Part shown: piece by piece, positions 24,815-32,214 of the stretch
How positions within the stretch are numbered: position 1 is the first letter of the stretch
Layout: every line of letters begins with the position of its first letter
NCBI GenBank assembly: GCA_023818695.1
Contig: JAMWCF010000001.1
Coordinates: 186,001-250,000, forward strand
DNA length: 64,000 nt
Origin: Candidatus Omnitrophota bacterium
GTDB taxonomy: Bacteria; Omnitrophota; Koll11; 1-14-0-20-64-10
Direction of reading: 5' to 3'
Program-made: the position numbers and the translations under genes
The notes under the pieces: generated by a model
What the model was told of the DNA's origin: nothing
The model's input: only the letters and a program-made list of their open reading frames with translations
Databases searched by the model: none

Positions 24815-25906
24815 ATGGCTGTGATGAGCGTCGTGTTGACCGAACAAACCGTCTTGGAAAAGCTGAAAGAGGTCGAGGACCCTGAGCTGGGGGTGGATGT
24901 CATCACCTTGAAGATGGTCAAGGAGGTCCGGATTTCCGGCGGCAGCGTCTCCCTGACGCTGGAATTGACCACTCCGGCCTGTCCCGTACGGGAGAAATTT
25001 CAGGAGGAGATCCGCTCGGCAGTGGCCTCCATCCCCGGTGTTTCGAAGGTGGATGTGACCACGACCGCCAGGGTCAGGGCCACAAGGCCATTCGATCAGC
25101 AGGGGATGCCCGGTGTCAAAAACGTGGTGGCGGTGGCCAGCGGCAAGGGGGGGGTCGGCAAATCAACGGTGAGCGCCAACATCGCCGTGGCGCTGGCCCG
25201 CAGTAGCGCCCGCGTGGGGCTGATGGACGCCGACATCTACGGCCCGAACATTCCACTCATGATGGGGCTGACCGGCCTTCCTCCGCTGAAAGACCAGCGG
25301 ATCGTCCCGGCGGAGAATTTCGGGGTCCGGGTGATGTCGATGGGGTTCCTCATAGGGCCGGAGGAGGCAGTTGTCTGGCGGGGGCCGATGCTTCACGGTG
25401 CGGTCAACAAGTTTCTCAAGGAGGTGCTTTGGGGGGAGCTGGATTACCTGATCGTCGATCTGCCTCCCGGAACAGGAGACGTCCAACTTTCTCTCGCACA
25501 GTCGATTCCTCTTTCCGGTGCCTTGATCGTTACCACTCCGCAGGATGTGGCTCTTCAGGATGTCCGGCGGGCGATCTCCATGTTCGAGAAGCTGAAGGTT
25601 CCCATCCTCGGCATTGTGGAGAACATGTCCTCCTTTTTCTGCCCCCATTGCGGGAAAGAGACCGAGATCTTTTCTAAAGGAGGCGGGCAGAGGGCGGCCG
25701 AATCGGCCGGCGTCCCGTTCCTTGGGAAGATCCCGCTGCTGCTGGATGTGCGGATCGGATCCGATACGGGCCACCCGGTGGTGCTGACCCACCCGGACTC
25801 CCCGGCCTCGATCGCTTTGTGGGAAACGGCTCAAAACCTCGCGGCTCAACTGTCGATCCTGGCCCAAAAAGAGCAGGAGCGATTTAAAGAGGTATGGAAG
25901 GTTTAA
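24815..25906 (+). CDS. Mrp/ApbC iron-sulfur cluster carrier ATPase
   Basis: A 363-residue protein. Residues 1-90 are an N-terminal MIP18/DUF59-type domain (LTTPACPVRE) and the rest is a P-loop scaffold ATPase: the deviant Walker A GKGGVGKST (110-118), Walker B-type YLIVDLPPGTGD, and the cluster-binding CPHC pair near the C-terminus. It delivers [4Fe-4S] clusters to apo-enzymes in the cytoplasm. The many iron-sulfur proteins in this window are potential clients. The tusA start overlaps its 3' end. Confidence 0.9.
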   Translation: MAVMSVVLTEQTVLEKLKEVEDPELGVDVITLKMVKEVRISGGSVSLTLELTTPACPVREKFQEEIRSAVASIPGVSKVDVTTTARVRATRPFDQQGMPGVKNVVAVASGKGGVGKSTVSANIAVALARSSARVGLMDADIYGPNIPLMMGLTGLPPLKDQRIVPAENFGVRVMSMGFLIGPEEAVVWRGPMLHGAVNKFLKEVLWGELDYLIVDLPPGTGDVQLSLAQSIPLSGALIVTTPQDVALQDVRRAISMFEKLKVPILGIVENMSSFFCPHCGKETEIFSKGGGQRAAESAGVPFLGKIPLLLDVRIGSDTGHPVVLTHPDSPASIALWETAQNLAAQLSILAQKEQERFKEVWKV

Positions 25907-26136
25907 AAGCGGATCATATCCTCGACTGCTACGGCCTCCTGTGCCCCCTGCCGGTGCGGAAGACCGCGCAGGCCCTCAAGGAGATTCGAGCGGGGCAGAT
26001 CCTCGAGGTGATCGCCACCGATGAGTGGTTTGGCCCGGACTTGGAAGCATGGCTTCGCCATCAACCCCATCGCCTGCTGGCCTTCCATCGGACAGGAACC
26101 GAATATCACGCCCTGCTCCAGAAAAGGACCCCCTAG
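25894..26136 (+). CDS. TusA/SirA-family sulfurtransferase
   Basis: An 80-residue protein overlapping the mrp gene by 13 bp. The catalytic Cys lies in the DCYGLLCPLPVRKT motif (CPxP), then a TDEWFGPDLEAW helix. TusA carries persulfide sulfur for tRNA thiolation or sulfur oxidation. Coupling to mrp suggests a role in Fe-S or sulfur trafficking, which is an inference. A redox/sulfur gene block begins about 3 kb downstream. Confidence 0.85.
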   Translation: MEGLKADHILDCYGLLCPLPVRKTAQALKEIRAGQILEVIATDEWFGPDLEAWLRHQPHRLLAFHRTGTEYHALLQKRTP

Positions 26137-26265
26137 GTACCGCTGTTATCGCCACCGGGGGAACCCCTGTGTCATTTTTGTATAAGCGACTTTATGCCAG
26201 CAATTAAAAGAAATTAAATTATGGTTTCCTGTTGATTGTAGAATAAAAAACAGCCACACTTAAAA
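26137..26265 (+). other. A/T-rich intergenic region upstream of the riboswitch
   Basis: A 129-bp segment with no reading frame. It is notably A+T-rich (AATTAAAAGAAATTAAATT) and holds two weak -10-like boxes (TAGAAT at 26239-26244 and TATAAG near 26181), one of which presumably starts the riboswitch transcript. No clear -35 or sigma54 site was found. Confidence 0.35.
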
Positions 26266-26349
26266 CGGAAACACGAAAAGGCACGGGGAAAATCCCCACG
26301 CAAAGCTACGGGTCGAATTCGCACAGATCGATCGCCGGGCTGCCGAAAG
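26266..26349 (+). promoter_or_regulatory. c-di-GMP-I (GEMM) riboswitch aptamer
   Basis: The core matches the GEMM-I consensus: CACGAAAAGGCA at 26272-26283, a short G-C hairpin (GGGG-aaaau-CCCC, 26285-26297), ACGCAAAGC at 26298-26306, CGGGTC, and the closing strand GCCGGGCTGCCGA at 26334-26346. The A-rich P2 loop is not the usual GNRA. The 3' strand overlaps the 5' arm of a terminator, so ligand binding should prevent termination (an ON switch). The gene it controls is the 906-residue repeat protein. Confidence 0.85.
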
Positions 26350-26386
26350 TCACAAAAGAATAGAAAATCGGCAGCCCGATTTTTTT
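26336..26386 (+). terminator. Expression-platform terminator of the GEMM riboswitch
   Basis: An 11-bp perfect stem (CGGGCTGCCGA at 26336-26346 with TCGGCAGCCCG at 26368-26378) is followed by A and seven T residues. The 5' arm is part of the aptamer, making the two structures mutually exclusive. The gene start is 41 bp after the T run. Confidence 0.85.
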
Positions 26387-26426
26387 ATCCACTTGGTTTG
26401 GGCTTTAAAAAGCGAGGAGAAAACCA

Positions 26427-29147
26427 ATGAGTGCACGCAAAGCGGTTGCTTGGATATTGATGGGATGCATCTGGAACTGCGCGGTACCGGTACACGCCGG
26501 GACCTTTGACCTCCGCGAAGGGGATATCAGCGTGATCCCCTCTGGGTCCGACGGAGTGAAGCCGGACGAAACACATCCCGCCTTCGCCGTTATGGCGATC
26601 CAGGACGCCGTAATGAACCAGATGCCCGATCCCGTCTCCATAGAGGATGAAGTCTTCTGGAAGGCGGCAACACAGGCCGTCGCGGCATTCCTGCACGTGG
26701 ATCCCGCCGAGATTCAGTCCATCCATGTTCCGTTTCCCGGGATTGAGCACTCGCCGGTCGATGTGGAGATGCATGACGGGCGCCATTTTATCGGCGAACT
26801 CTCCAGTTCGATGATGGTGACCGATCCGGCCCCCTATGATATGCCGAGCTACATTTCCTATGAGGTCCGGGTTCATTTTCTCATCGATTCCAACGCCGGC
26901 ATCGGGACAATCCATAATATCGCCGGCTACCTGGGGATTTCATCAGAAGAGATTGCCGGCATTCGGGTGTCGGATGTCCAGATCGCCGTTTATCCGCCGC
27001 CTCCGCTGGATGTCACTGTTACTTTGAAAGACGGCGCGGAGTACACCGGCACCCTGTCGCCCGCCTACTTTGTCGGCCCCCGGACCGACGGCACCGTTCA
27101 GATGACCGACGCCCTCGGCTACCTGATCTACCGGGTGGACTATTTGGAGGTTGTCGGCCCGGATGAAATCCCGTATGCGCGGCTGATTGCTGAATATCTC
27201 GGGATTTCCGCGGACCAGATCGAATCGGTGGATGTGACAGTTGTCAACCCCGGGGACAAGATGTCTCCCCTGCATGTGCAGGTGAAGACCAAGGACGGCA
27301 AGGAATACGCCGGCCAGTTGGTCGCCATCGGGATTGCCATCCACCCGCCAGGCGATAAGAACGGCGTGGGACCGGATACGGTCTTCTACGGGGTGGACTG
27401 GCTGATCGAGTCCAACATCAATGCCGGCGGCGTCATGGCCATCGCCGAGCATCTGGAGGTGGATGTCCGTGAGATCTCTTCTGTCCGGATGTCCTGGGAC
27501 GATTTTGCCGCGGAGGTCCGTCTGCGCGACGGCAGCAGGTTCATCGGTCAGCTTGTGGTCGGCGTCGTCGATTATTTTCAGGGAAATGACGGCGGATATT
27601 TCTATGGAGTTGATTGGTTTGTTCGGGTATCCGGCAACATGGGAGTCGGATTCGGAACGGTTCAAAACATCGCCGGATTCCTGGGGATAAATGCTTCGGA
27701 GATCGCCTCGGTTGAAACGCCGGAACTGATGATCGCTGTTTGGCCGCCGCCGAAGTTGCCGGTCGCGGTGATCCTCCGAAGCGGTGCTGAATACAAAGGA
27801 GAGCTGTTCTACCCATACTACCGGTACGATCAGCCCGCTCTGACCGTAGTAGAAGGAGACCCGGGGGATATGTGGTGGCCGTATCCGGTGGACAGTTTGG
27901 GCTATGTCATCCTGGAGGTTTCCTTCCTGCAGCCGGCCAGCCCGTATGCCGACCTGATCGCCGAATACCTGGGAATCAGCGCGGATCGGATTGAGGCGGT
28001 GGAAGTGACGCCCGTTTATCCCCGAGACCCCATGTCACCGTTGGACGTGCGGGCGAAGACCACGGATGGCAAGCTATACGTCGGGCGGCTTATCGTTGTC
28101 GGAACAGCTATCCATGCGCCGGGAGACCCGGTTAACGGGGTAGGGCCGGACACCGTTTTCTACGGCGTGGATTGGCTGGTGGAATCCAACCTTGAGGCTG
28201 ACGCTATCTTGACGATCGCCGATTATTTGAAAATTGATGTCGATAGTCTCGTCTCTGTTATAGGTGCGAGAGGAGCCCCCCTTTCCGTGGAGGTTCGCAC
28301 TGCTGACGGTAAGACTTTTGTCGGGAACCTGGCCATCCTTGTTGTCGACTATCTCGATGGGATATCTGATGAATTCTACTTTGTGGACTGGCTGGTGGAG
28401 TCGGCGGTCGGCATCGGAACTGTCAGAAATATCGCTGCTCACCTCGGTATCCAGCCGCGGGATTTGGCTCTTATCACCGGTTCCTTTCCCCGCATTCTGA
28501 ATGCCGCCGCCACCATTCAGGTGATCCTGAAGGATGGCCGGAGATTTATCGGCCGCATTTCATCCCATAACAACGGGGAAATCGATGAGTTTGGAGATCC
28601 GGTTTACAGGGTGGTTTTTCTGATCCAAACAAATCTGGATATGGAATCGGTGGCGAGAATCGCCGTTTTCCTCGGCATCGGAGATGACAGGATATCCTCT
28701 ATTCATACGGAGGCGGCGTTCGGAGGGTTAGCGACGGAAGTCAACTTGAGGGAGGGGGCCCGTTTCATCGGGATTCTTTTCTCAAGCGACGGCGGATTCT
28801 CTTACAAGGTAAGCTGGTTGGTGAGCGTGCCGACAGAGATCGGGGTCAGCACAGTGAAGAACATAGCGGCAGCCATCGGCGTCGGTCCGGAGAGGTTCAG
28901 TGCTATCACCATAGAGAGCAGGACCTCGACGGGTCATCTGGTCATGCGTGTTCGGTTTTTTGACGGCACGCTTTACAGGGCCAAGCTTGCGCCGAGAGCG
29001 CGGCTCCGGGAGTACTTCGGCACAGCCGTCTGGAACGTCACTGCGCTTTGGAAACAGCATTTCAGAAAAAACGGTTCCTGGGTCTGGTGGCGGATTTTAT
29101 TAAATCCGTTTCCGGTTGTATCACCCGCCTCCCATCCGATACAATGA
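26427..29147 (+). CDS. Exported 906-residue protein of ten unrecognised alpha/beta repeats, under c-di-GMP riboswitch control
   Basis: A signal peptide (residues 1-24) and a GAGGAG ribosome site support the start. From about residue 84 to 870 there are ten repeats of 70-90 residues. Each has a helix IAxxLGIxxxxIxSV, then strands built on (V)xxxDGxxFIGxL, ending in YxVDWLVES. Repeats begin near residues 84, 161, 251, 335, 411, 508, 593, 664, 740 and 808. Repeats 2-3-4 closely resemble 5-6-7, so a three-repeat block was duplicated. The unit recalls periplasmic beta-sandwich adhesins, but I do not recognise a family. The C-terminus is basic and aromatic (WVWWRILLNP). Likely a secreted or surface structural protein; biofilm matrix or adhesion would fit the c-di-GMP switch but is inference. 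Confidence 0.8.
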   Translation: MSARKAVAWILMGCIWNCAVPVHAGTFDLREGDISVIPSGSDGVKPDETHPAFAVMAIQDAVMNQMPDPVSIEDEVFWKAATQAVAAFLHVDPAEIQSIHVPFPGIEHSPVDVEMHDGRHFIGELSSSMMVTDPAPYDMPSYISYEVRVHFLIDSNAGIGTIHNIAGYLGISSEEIAGIRVSDVQIAVYPPPPLDVTVTLKDGAEYTGTLSPAYFVGPRTDGTVQMTDALGYLIYRVDYLEVVGPDEIPYARLIAEYLGISADQIESVDVTVVNPGDKMSPLHVQVKTKDGKEYAGQLVAIGIAIHPPGDKNGVGPDTVFYGVDWLIESNINAGGVMAIAEHLEVDVREISSVRMSWDDFAAEVRLRDGSRFIGQLVVGVVDYFQGNDGGYFYGVDWFVRVSGNMGVGFGTVQNIAGFLGINASEIASVETPELMIAVWPPPKLPVAVILRSGAEYKGELFYPYYRYDQPALTVVEGDPGDMWWPYPVDSLGYVILEVSFLQPASPYADLIAEYLGISADRIEAVEVTPVYPRDPMSPLDVRAKTTDGKLYVGRLIVVGTAIHAPGDPVNGVGPDTVFYGVDWLVESNLEADAILTIADYLKIDVDSLVSVIGARGAPLSVEVRTADGKTFVGNLAILVVDYLDGISDEFYFVDWLVESAVGIGTVRNIAAHLGIQPRDLALITGSFPRILNAAATIQVILKDGRRFIGRISSHNNGEIDEFGDPVYRVVFLIQTNLDMESVARIAVFLGIGDDRISSIHTEAAFGGLATEVNLREGARFIGILFSSDGGFSYKVSWLVSVPTEIGVSTVKNIAAAIGVGPERFSAITIESRTSTGHLVMRVRFFDGTLYRAKLAPRARLREYFGTAVWNVTALWKQHFRKNGSWVWWRILLNPFPVVSPASHPIQ
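26905..28407 (+). repeat. Two copies of a three-repeat block inside the 906-residue gene
   Basis: Residues 160-405 and 410-660 of the encoded protein align as two copies of repeats 2-3-4. They share the segments LIAEYLGISAD, MSPL, GVGPDTVFYGVDWL and IAVxPPPxL, offset by about 257 residues (about 770 bp). The pattern indicates an internal tandem duplication. Confidence 0.75.
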
Positions 29148-29166
29148 GGGGTGACGGTAAACTCTT

Positions 29167-29979
29167 TTGTCCGGGGAAACCGCATCTCACAATCCAAGCC
29201 AGCCAAGTCGGCGCATCTATATCGACGTCGGGGGCCAGACCTGCCCGACGAAGGGTTCCGCACTCTTTCTAGAGAAGCTGAAGGCCGCCGTGCGCGAGGC
29301 CGGCTTGGAGGGGAGCGTGGAGGTGATCCCCAGAGGGTGTTTCGGACTGTGTCGACTGGCTCCGAACCTGTATGTAGAACCCGACGATGTCTGGTACTCG
29401 AAGTTCACGCTGCGGGACGTTTCAGTCATCGTCCGCCAGCATCTTCGCGAGGGCAGACCGGTCAAGCGCTTGATTCATTATCCGGATCAGGATAAAAAGG
29501 GAGGTGGCGTCATGACGCAGGTAGCGGCAGCGCGGGAAATTGAAGTGGGCGAGGCGGCGCCGGATTTTACGTTGAAGGATGAGGGGGGAAACCCGGTGAC
29601 CCTCTCCAGTTTCCATGGAAAGAAAAACGTGGTCCTTCTGTTCTATCCTTTCGACTGGAGCCCGGTCTGCACGACCGAGAATTGCGCGGTCAACGACGAT
29701 CTGCCGAAATTCGATTCGAAAGAAACGACCGTACTCGGCATCAGCTGCGATTCCCATTTTTGTCACCGGGCATGGAAGGAGAAAATGGGCTTCAAGCACA
29801 CCCTTTTGAGCGACCAGCTTCGTGAGGTGTCGAAAAAGTACGGCCTTTACCTGCCGGACCTGAACTGCTCCAAGCGGGCGACGGTGGTCGTCAACAAAGA
29901 GGGAAAGGTCACCTATAAGAAGGTCCAGGAGCTCAAGACCGCCCGCAGCACCAGCGAGATCCTTTCCGCTCTGCGCTAG
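29167..29979 (+). CDS. Fusion of ferredoxin-like domain and Prx/BCP-type peroxiredoxin
   Basis: A 270-residue protein from TTG 29167. Residues 14-105 are a thioredoxin-like ferredoxin domain keeping Cys26, Cys58 and Cys62 (the latter two in RGCFGLCR); the first Cys of the four-Cys [2Fe-2S] set is Val or Gly (VGGQTC). Residues 118-270 are a peroxiredoxin with peroxidatic Cys168 in SPVCTTENC and Cys173. At the junction GGGAGGTGG precedes ATG 29512 (residue 116) at ideal spacing, so free peroxiredoxin of 155 residues could also be made from the same frame. Whether the fusion, the short form or both are produced is open. Peroxide reduction is the expected role. Confidence 0.78.
   Translation: MSGETASHNPSQPSRRIYIDVGGQTCPTKGSALFLEKLKAAVREAGLEGSVEVIPRGCFGLCRLAPNLYVEPDDVWYSKFTLRDVSVIVRQHLREGRPVKRLIHYPDQDKKGGGVMTQVAAAREIEVGEAAPDFTLKDEGGNPVTLSSFHGKKNVVLLFYPFDWSPVCTTENCAVNDDLPKFDSKETTVLGISCDSHFCHRAWKEKMGFKHTLLSDQLREVSKKYGLYLPDLNCSKRATVVVNKEGKVTYKKVQELKTARSTSEILSALR
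29500..29514 (+). promoter_or_regulatory. Internal ribosome site and start codon inside the ferredoxin-peroxiredoxin gene
   Basis: GGGAGGTGG at 29500-29508 and ATG at 29512-29514 lie in frame at the domain boundary. A strong Shine-Dalgarno this close to a Met codon is unlikely by chance in a coding sequence and suggests a second translation product. Confidence 0.65.
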
Positions 29980-29994
29980 GCCAGGAACTCCCGC

Positions 29995-32214
29995 ATGACA
30001 AGGAAAGCGTTGGCCCTCGCGGCCGCGTGCGCAGCGGCGTTTATCTGCGGCTGCCGCGGTTCACCACCGGCTTCTGCCGATAGAAAACAGGTTGTGATGA
30101 ACCGACTCAATAACTCGACAAGCGCGTATCTGCGGTCCGCCGCTGACCAGCCGGTCGGCTGGTACGAATGGTCCGATGAGGCCTTCGCCGCCGCCAGGGA
30201 GCAAAATAAGCCGGTCCTCCTGGACATCGGGGCCGTTTGGTGCCACTGGTGCCATGTGATTGACCGGGAATCGTATGAAAACCAGGCGATCGCCGAGATC
30301 ATCAACAGGGAATTCATCCCGATCAAGGTGGACGTGGATGTTCGGCCGGACATCGACCGCCGCTATCAGGAAGTGGTCCAGGCGATGACCGGCCACGGCG
30401 GTTGGCCCCTGACAGTCTTTTTGACCCCCGATGGCCAGGTGATCTACGGCGGGACCTATTTCCCTCCGGAGGACCGGATGGGGATGCCCGGCATGAAAAC
30501 GATTTTAAACCGCGTGGCTGAGGTTTACCGAACTCAGACGAAAGAGGTTACGGCCCAAGCGCACAGGATTCATCAGGAAATCGCGCAGTTCGCCGCCGAG
30601 CAGATCGAATCCGGCGATCTGGCCATCGATCTGGTCTCCCAGATTCTCGATGATTCCCTGAAAGGATTTGATCCTGAACAGGGAGGATTCGGGCAGGCCC
30701 CTAAATTCCCGGCCCCGACCCTGCTGGAATTGCTGCTGCGCAGGGCTGTCGTGACCGGCGACAAGAAATATCTCGACGCAGCGACCCGGACGCTGGACGC
30801 CATCGCGGCCGGCGGCATCCGGGACCAGTTGGGAGGCGCCATCCACCGTTATTCAACGGACCGCTCCTGGAGGGTTCCGCACTTCGAGGTCATGCTTTAT
30901 CTCAACGGCGAACTGTTGAAGGTCTATTCGCTGGCGTACCAGATCACCGGTTCAAAGCGGTATGAAGAGGTCGTCCGAGGGCTTCTCGGCTACGTCAAGG
31001 GGACCCTTTCCGATCAGAGCAGAGGGGGGTTTTACGGAAGCCAGGATGCCGATTACTCCCTGGAGGACGACGGGGATTATTGGACCTGGACCGTTCAGGA
31101 GGCGAAAGCCGCGCTGACGCAGGAGGATTTTCCGGTCCTGGCCCGCTATTACGGGATCGAAGAGCAGGGGGAGATGCGGGAGAATCCCGCCAAGAACGTC
31201 CTTTATGAAGCGGTTTCCAAGGAACGGCTGGTTCAGGAAACGGGTCAATCGATCGAGAAAATAGAGGCAACCATCCAGCGGGGCAGGCAGGCGATGCTGG
31301 CCGCCAGGGAGAAACGGCAACGGCCATTCGTCGACAAAACGATCTACACGAACTGGAACGCCTTAATGGTTTCCGGTTTTCTGGCCGCCTCCGTCGCCCT
31401 GGATGAGGAGGAACCCAAGACCTTCGCATTGAGAACGCTCAACCGGATATGGAAGGAGGGCACCGATTCACATGGCCGGCTTTATCACGTGATCCAGGAG
31501 GAGGGGCATTCGGTGAAGGGGTTCCTGGAAGATTACGCGTATCTGGCCAACGCTTTCCTGGATGCCTTTGAGGTCACCCAGCAGCCGGTCTACCTTGAGC
31601 GGGCGAAATCGCTGGCTGACCGGATGGTGGCCCTCTTCGGCGACAATGAAAAGGGTGGTTTTTTTGACGGGGAACTCCCCGAGGGCGGGATTGCCGTCCT
31701 GCAGACCAGGCGCAAGCCGATTCAGGACGCTCCCACCCCGGCGGGCAACGGTATCGCCGCTCTTGTCATGTCCCGGCTCTTCCATTACACTAACGAGAAT
31801 ATTTATTCCCAGGTCGCGGCGGACACGCTGCGCTCCTACGCAAAGACGGCAGGTGAATACGCTCTTTTCGCAGCCAGTTTCGGCATTGCGCTGGAGTCAT
31901 ACGCGGAGGAGCCGCTTCATGTGGTGCTGGTGGGGTCCGATCAGGATCCTAAGAAAGGATCTCTCTTGAAAGCGGTCTGGGCCGCCGGGCGGCCCCACAA
32001 AACTGTGAGGGTCATCTCTTCGGGTCAGGCGCCTGGGGACCTGCCTGAAGCACTGGAGGTATTGGTCAAAAACGTCGGGATGAGAAAGGAATCAACCGTC
32101 TTCATCTGTTCCGGGTCCAGCTGCGCGCAGCCGACCTCGGATCCTCTTCAGGTCAAGCGCCTGATGGAATCTTTCGGTCTGTCCGGATCGGGGGCGGTGC
32201 ATGGCAGGCGGTAA
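29995..32214 (+). CDS. DUF255/YyaL thioredoxin-domain lipoprotein
   Basis: A 739-residue protein with an export signal and a plausible lipobox (ICGC, Cys20). Residues 45-190 are the DUF255 thioredoxin-like domain with CHWCH (WCxxC redox site), HGGWPLTVFLTPDG and GGTYFPPEDRMGMPG. The rest is an alpha/alpha-barrel-like domain related to glycoside hydrolase/N-acylglucosamine epimerase folds. YyaL/Spata20-like proteins are widespread with unknown function. Lipidation would place it in the periplasm. The nuoBCD start overlaps its 3' end by 14 bp, so the two are coupled. Confidence 0.85.
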   Translation: MTRKALALAAACAAAFICGCRGSPPASADRKQVVMNRLNNSTSAYLRSAADQPVGWYEWSDEAFAAAREQNKPVLLDIGAVWCHWCHVIDRESYENQAIAEIINREFIPIKVDVDVRPDIDRRYQEVVQAMTGHGGWPLTVFLTPDGQVIYGGTYFPPEDRMGMPGMKTILNRVAEVYRTQTKEVTAQAHRIHQEIAQFAAEQIESGDLAIDLVSQILDDSLKGFDPEQGGFGQAPKFPAPTLLELLLRRAVVTGDKKYLDAATRTLDAIAAGGIRDQLGGAIHRYSTDRSWRVPHFEVMLYLNGELLKVYSLAYQITGSKRYEEVVRGLLGYVKGTLSDQSRGGFYGSQDADYSLEDDGDYWTWTVQEAKAALTQEDFPVLARYYGIEEQGEMRENPAKNVLYEAVSKERLVQETGQSIEKIEATIQRGRQAMLAAREKRQRPFVDKTIYTNWNALMVSGFLAASVALDEEEPKTFALRTLNRIWKEGTDSHGRLYHVIQEEGHSVKGFLEDYAYLANAFLDAFEVTQQPVYLERAKSLADRMVALFGDNEKGGFFDGELPEGGIAVLQTRRKPIQDAPTPAGNGIAALVMSRLFHYTNENIYSQVAADTLRSYAKTAGEYALFAASFGIALESYAEEPLHVVLVGSDQDPKKGSLLKAVWAAGRPHKTVRVISSGQAPGDLPEALEVLVKNVGMRKESTVFICSGSSCAQPTSDPLQVKRLMESFGLSGSGAVHGRR

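Noticed and set aside
26222..26238. Possible sigma54 promoter upstream of the riboswitch (TGGTTTCCTGTTGATTG)
   Set aside because: The -24 GG is not followed by a GC at the required 10-bp distance.
29100..29166. Longer or different start for the ferredoxin-peroxiredoxin fusion
   Set aside because: The in-frame codon upstream of TTG 29167 reaches a stop (TAA at 29158), and the nearby ATG at 29142 is in another frame.
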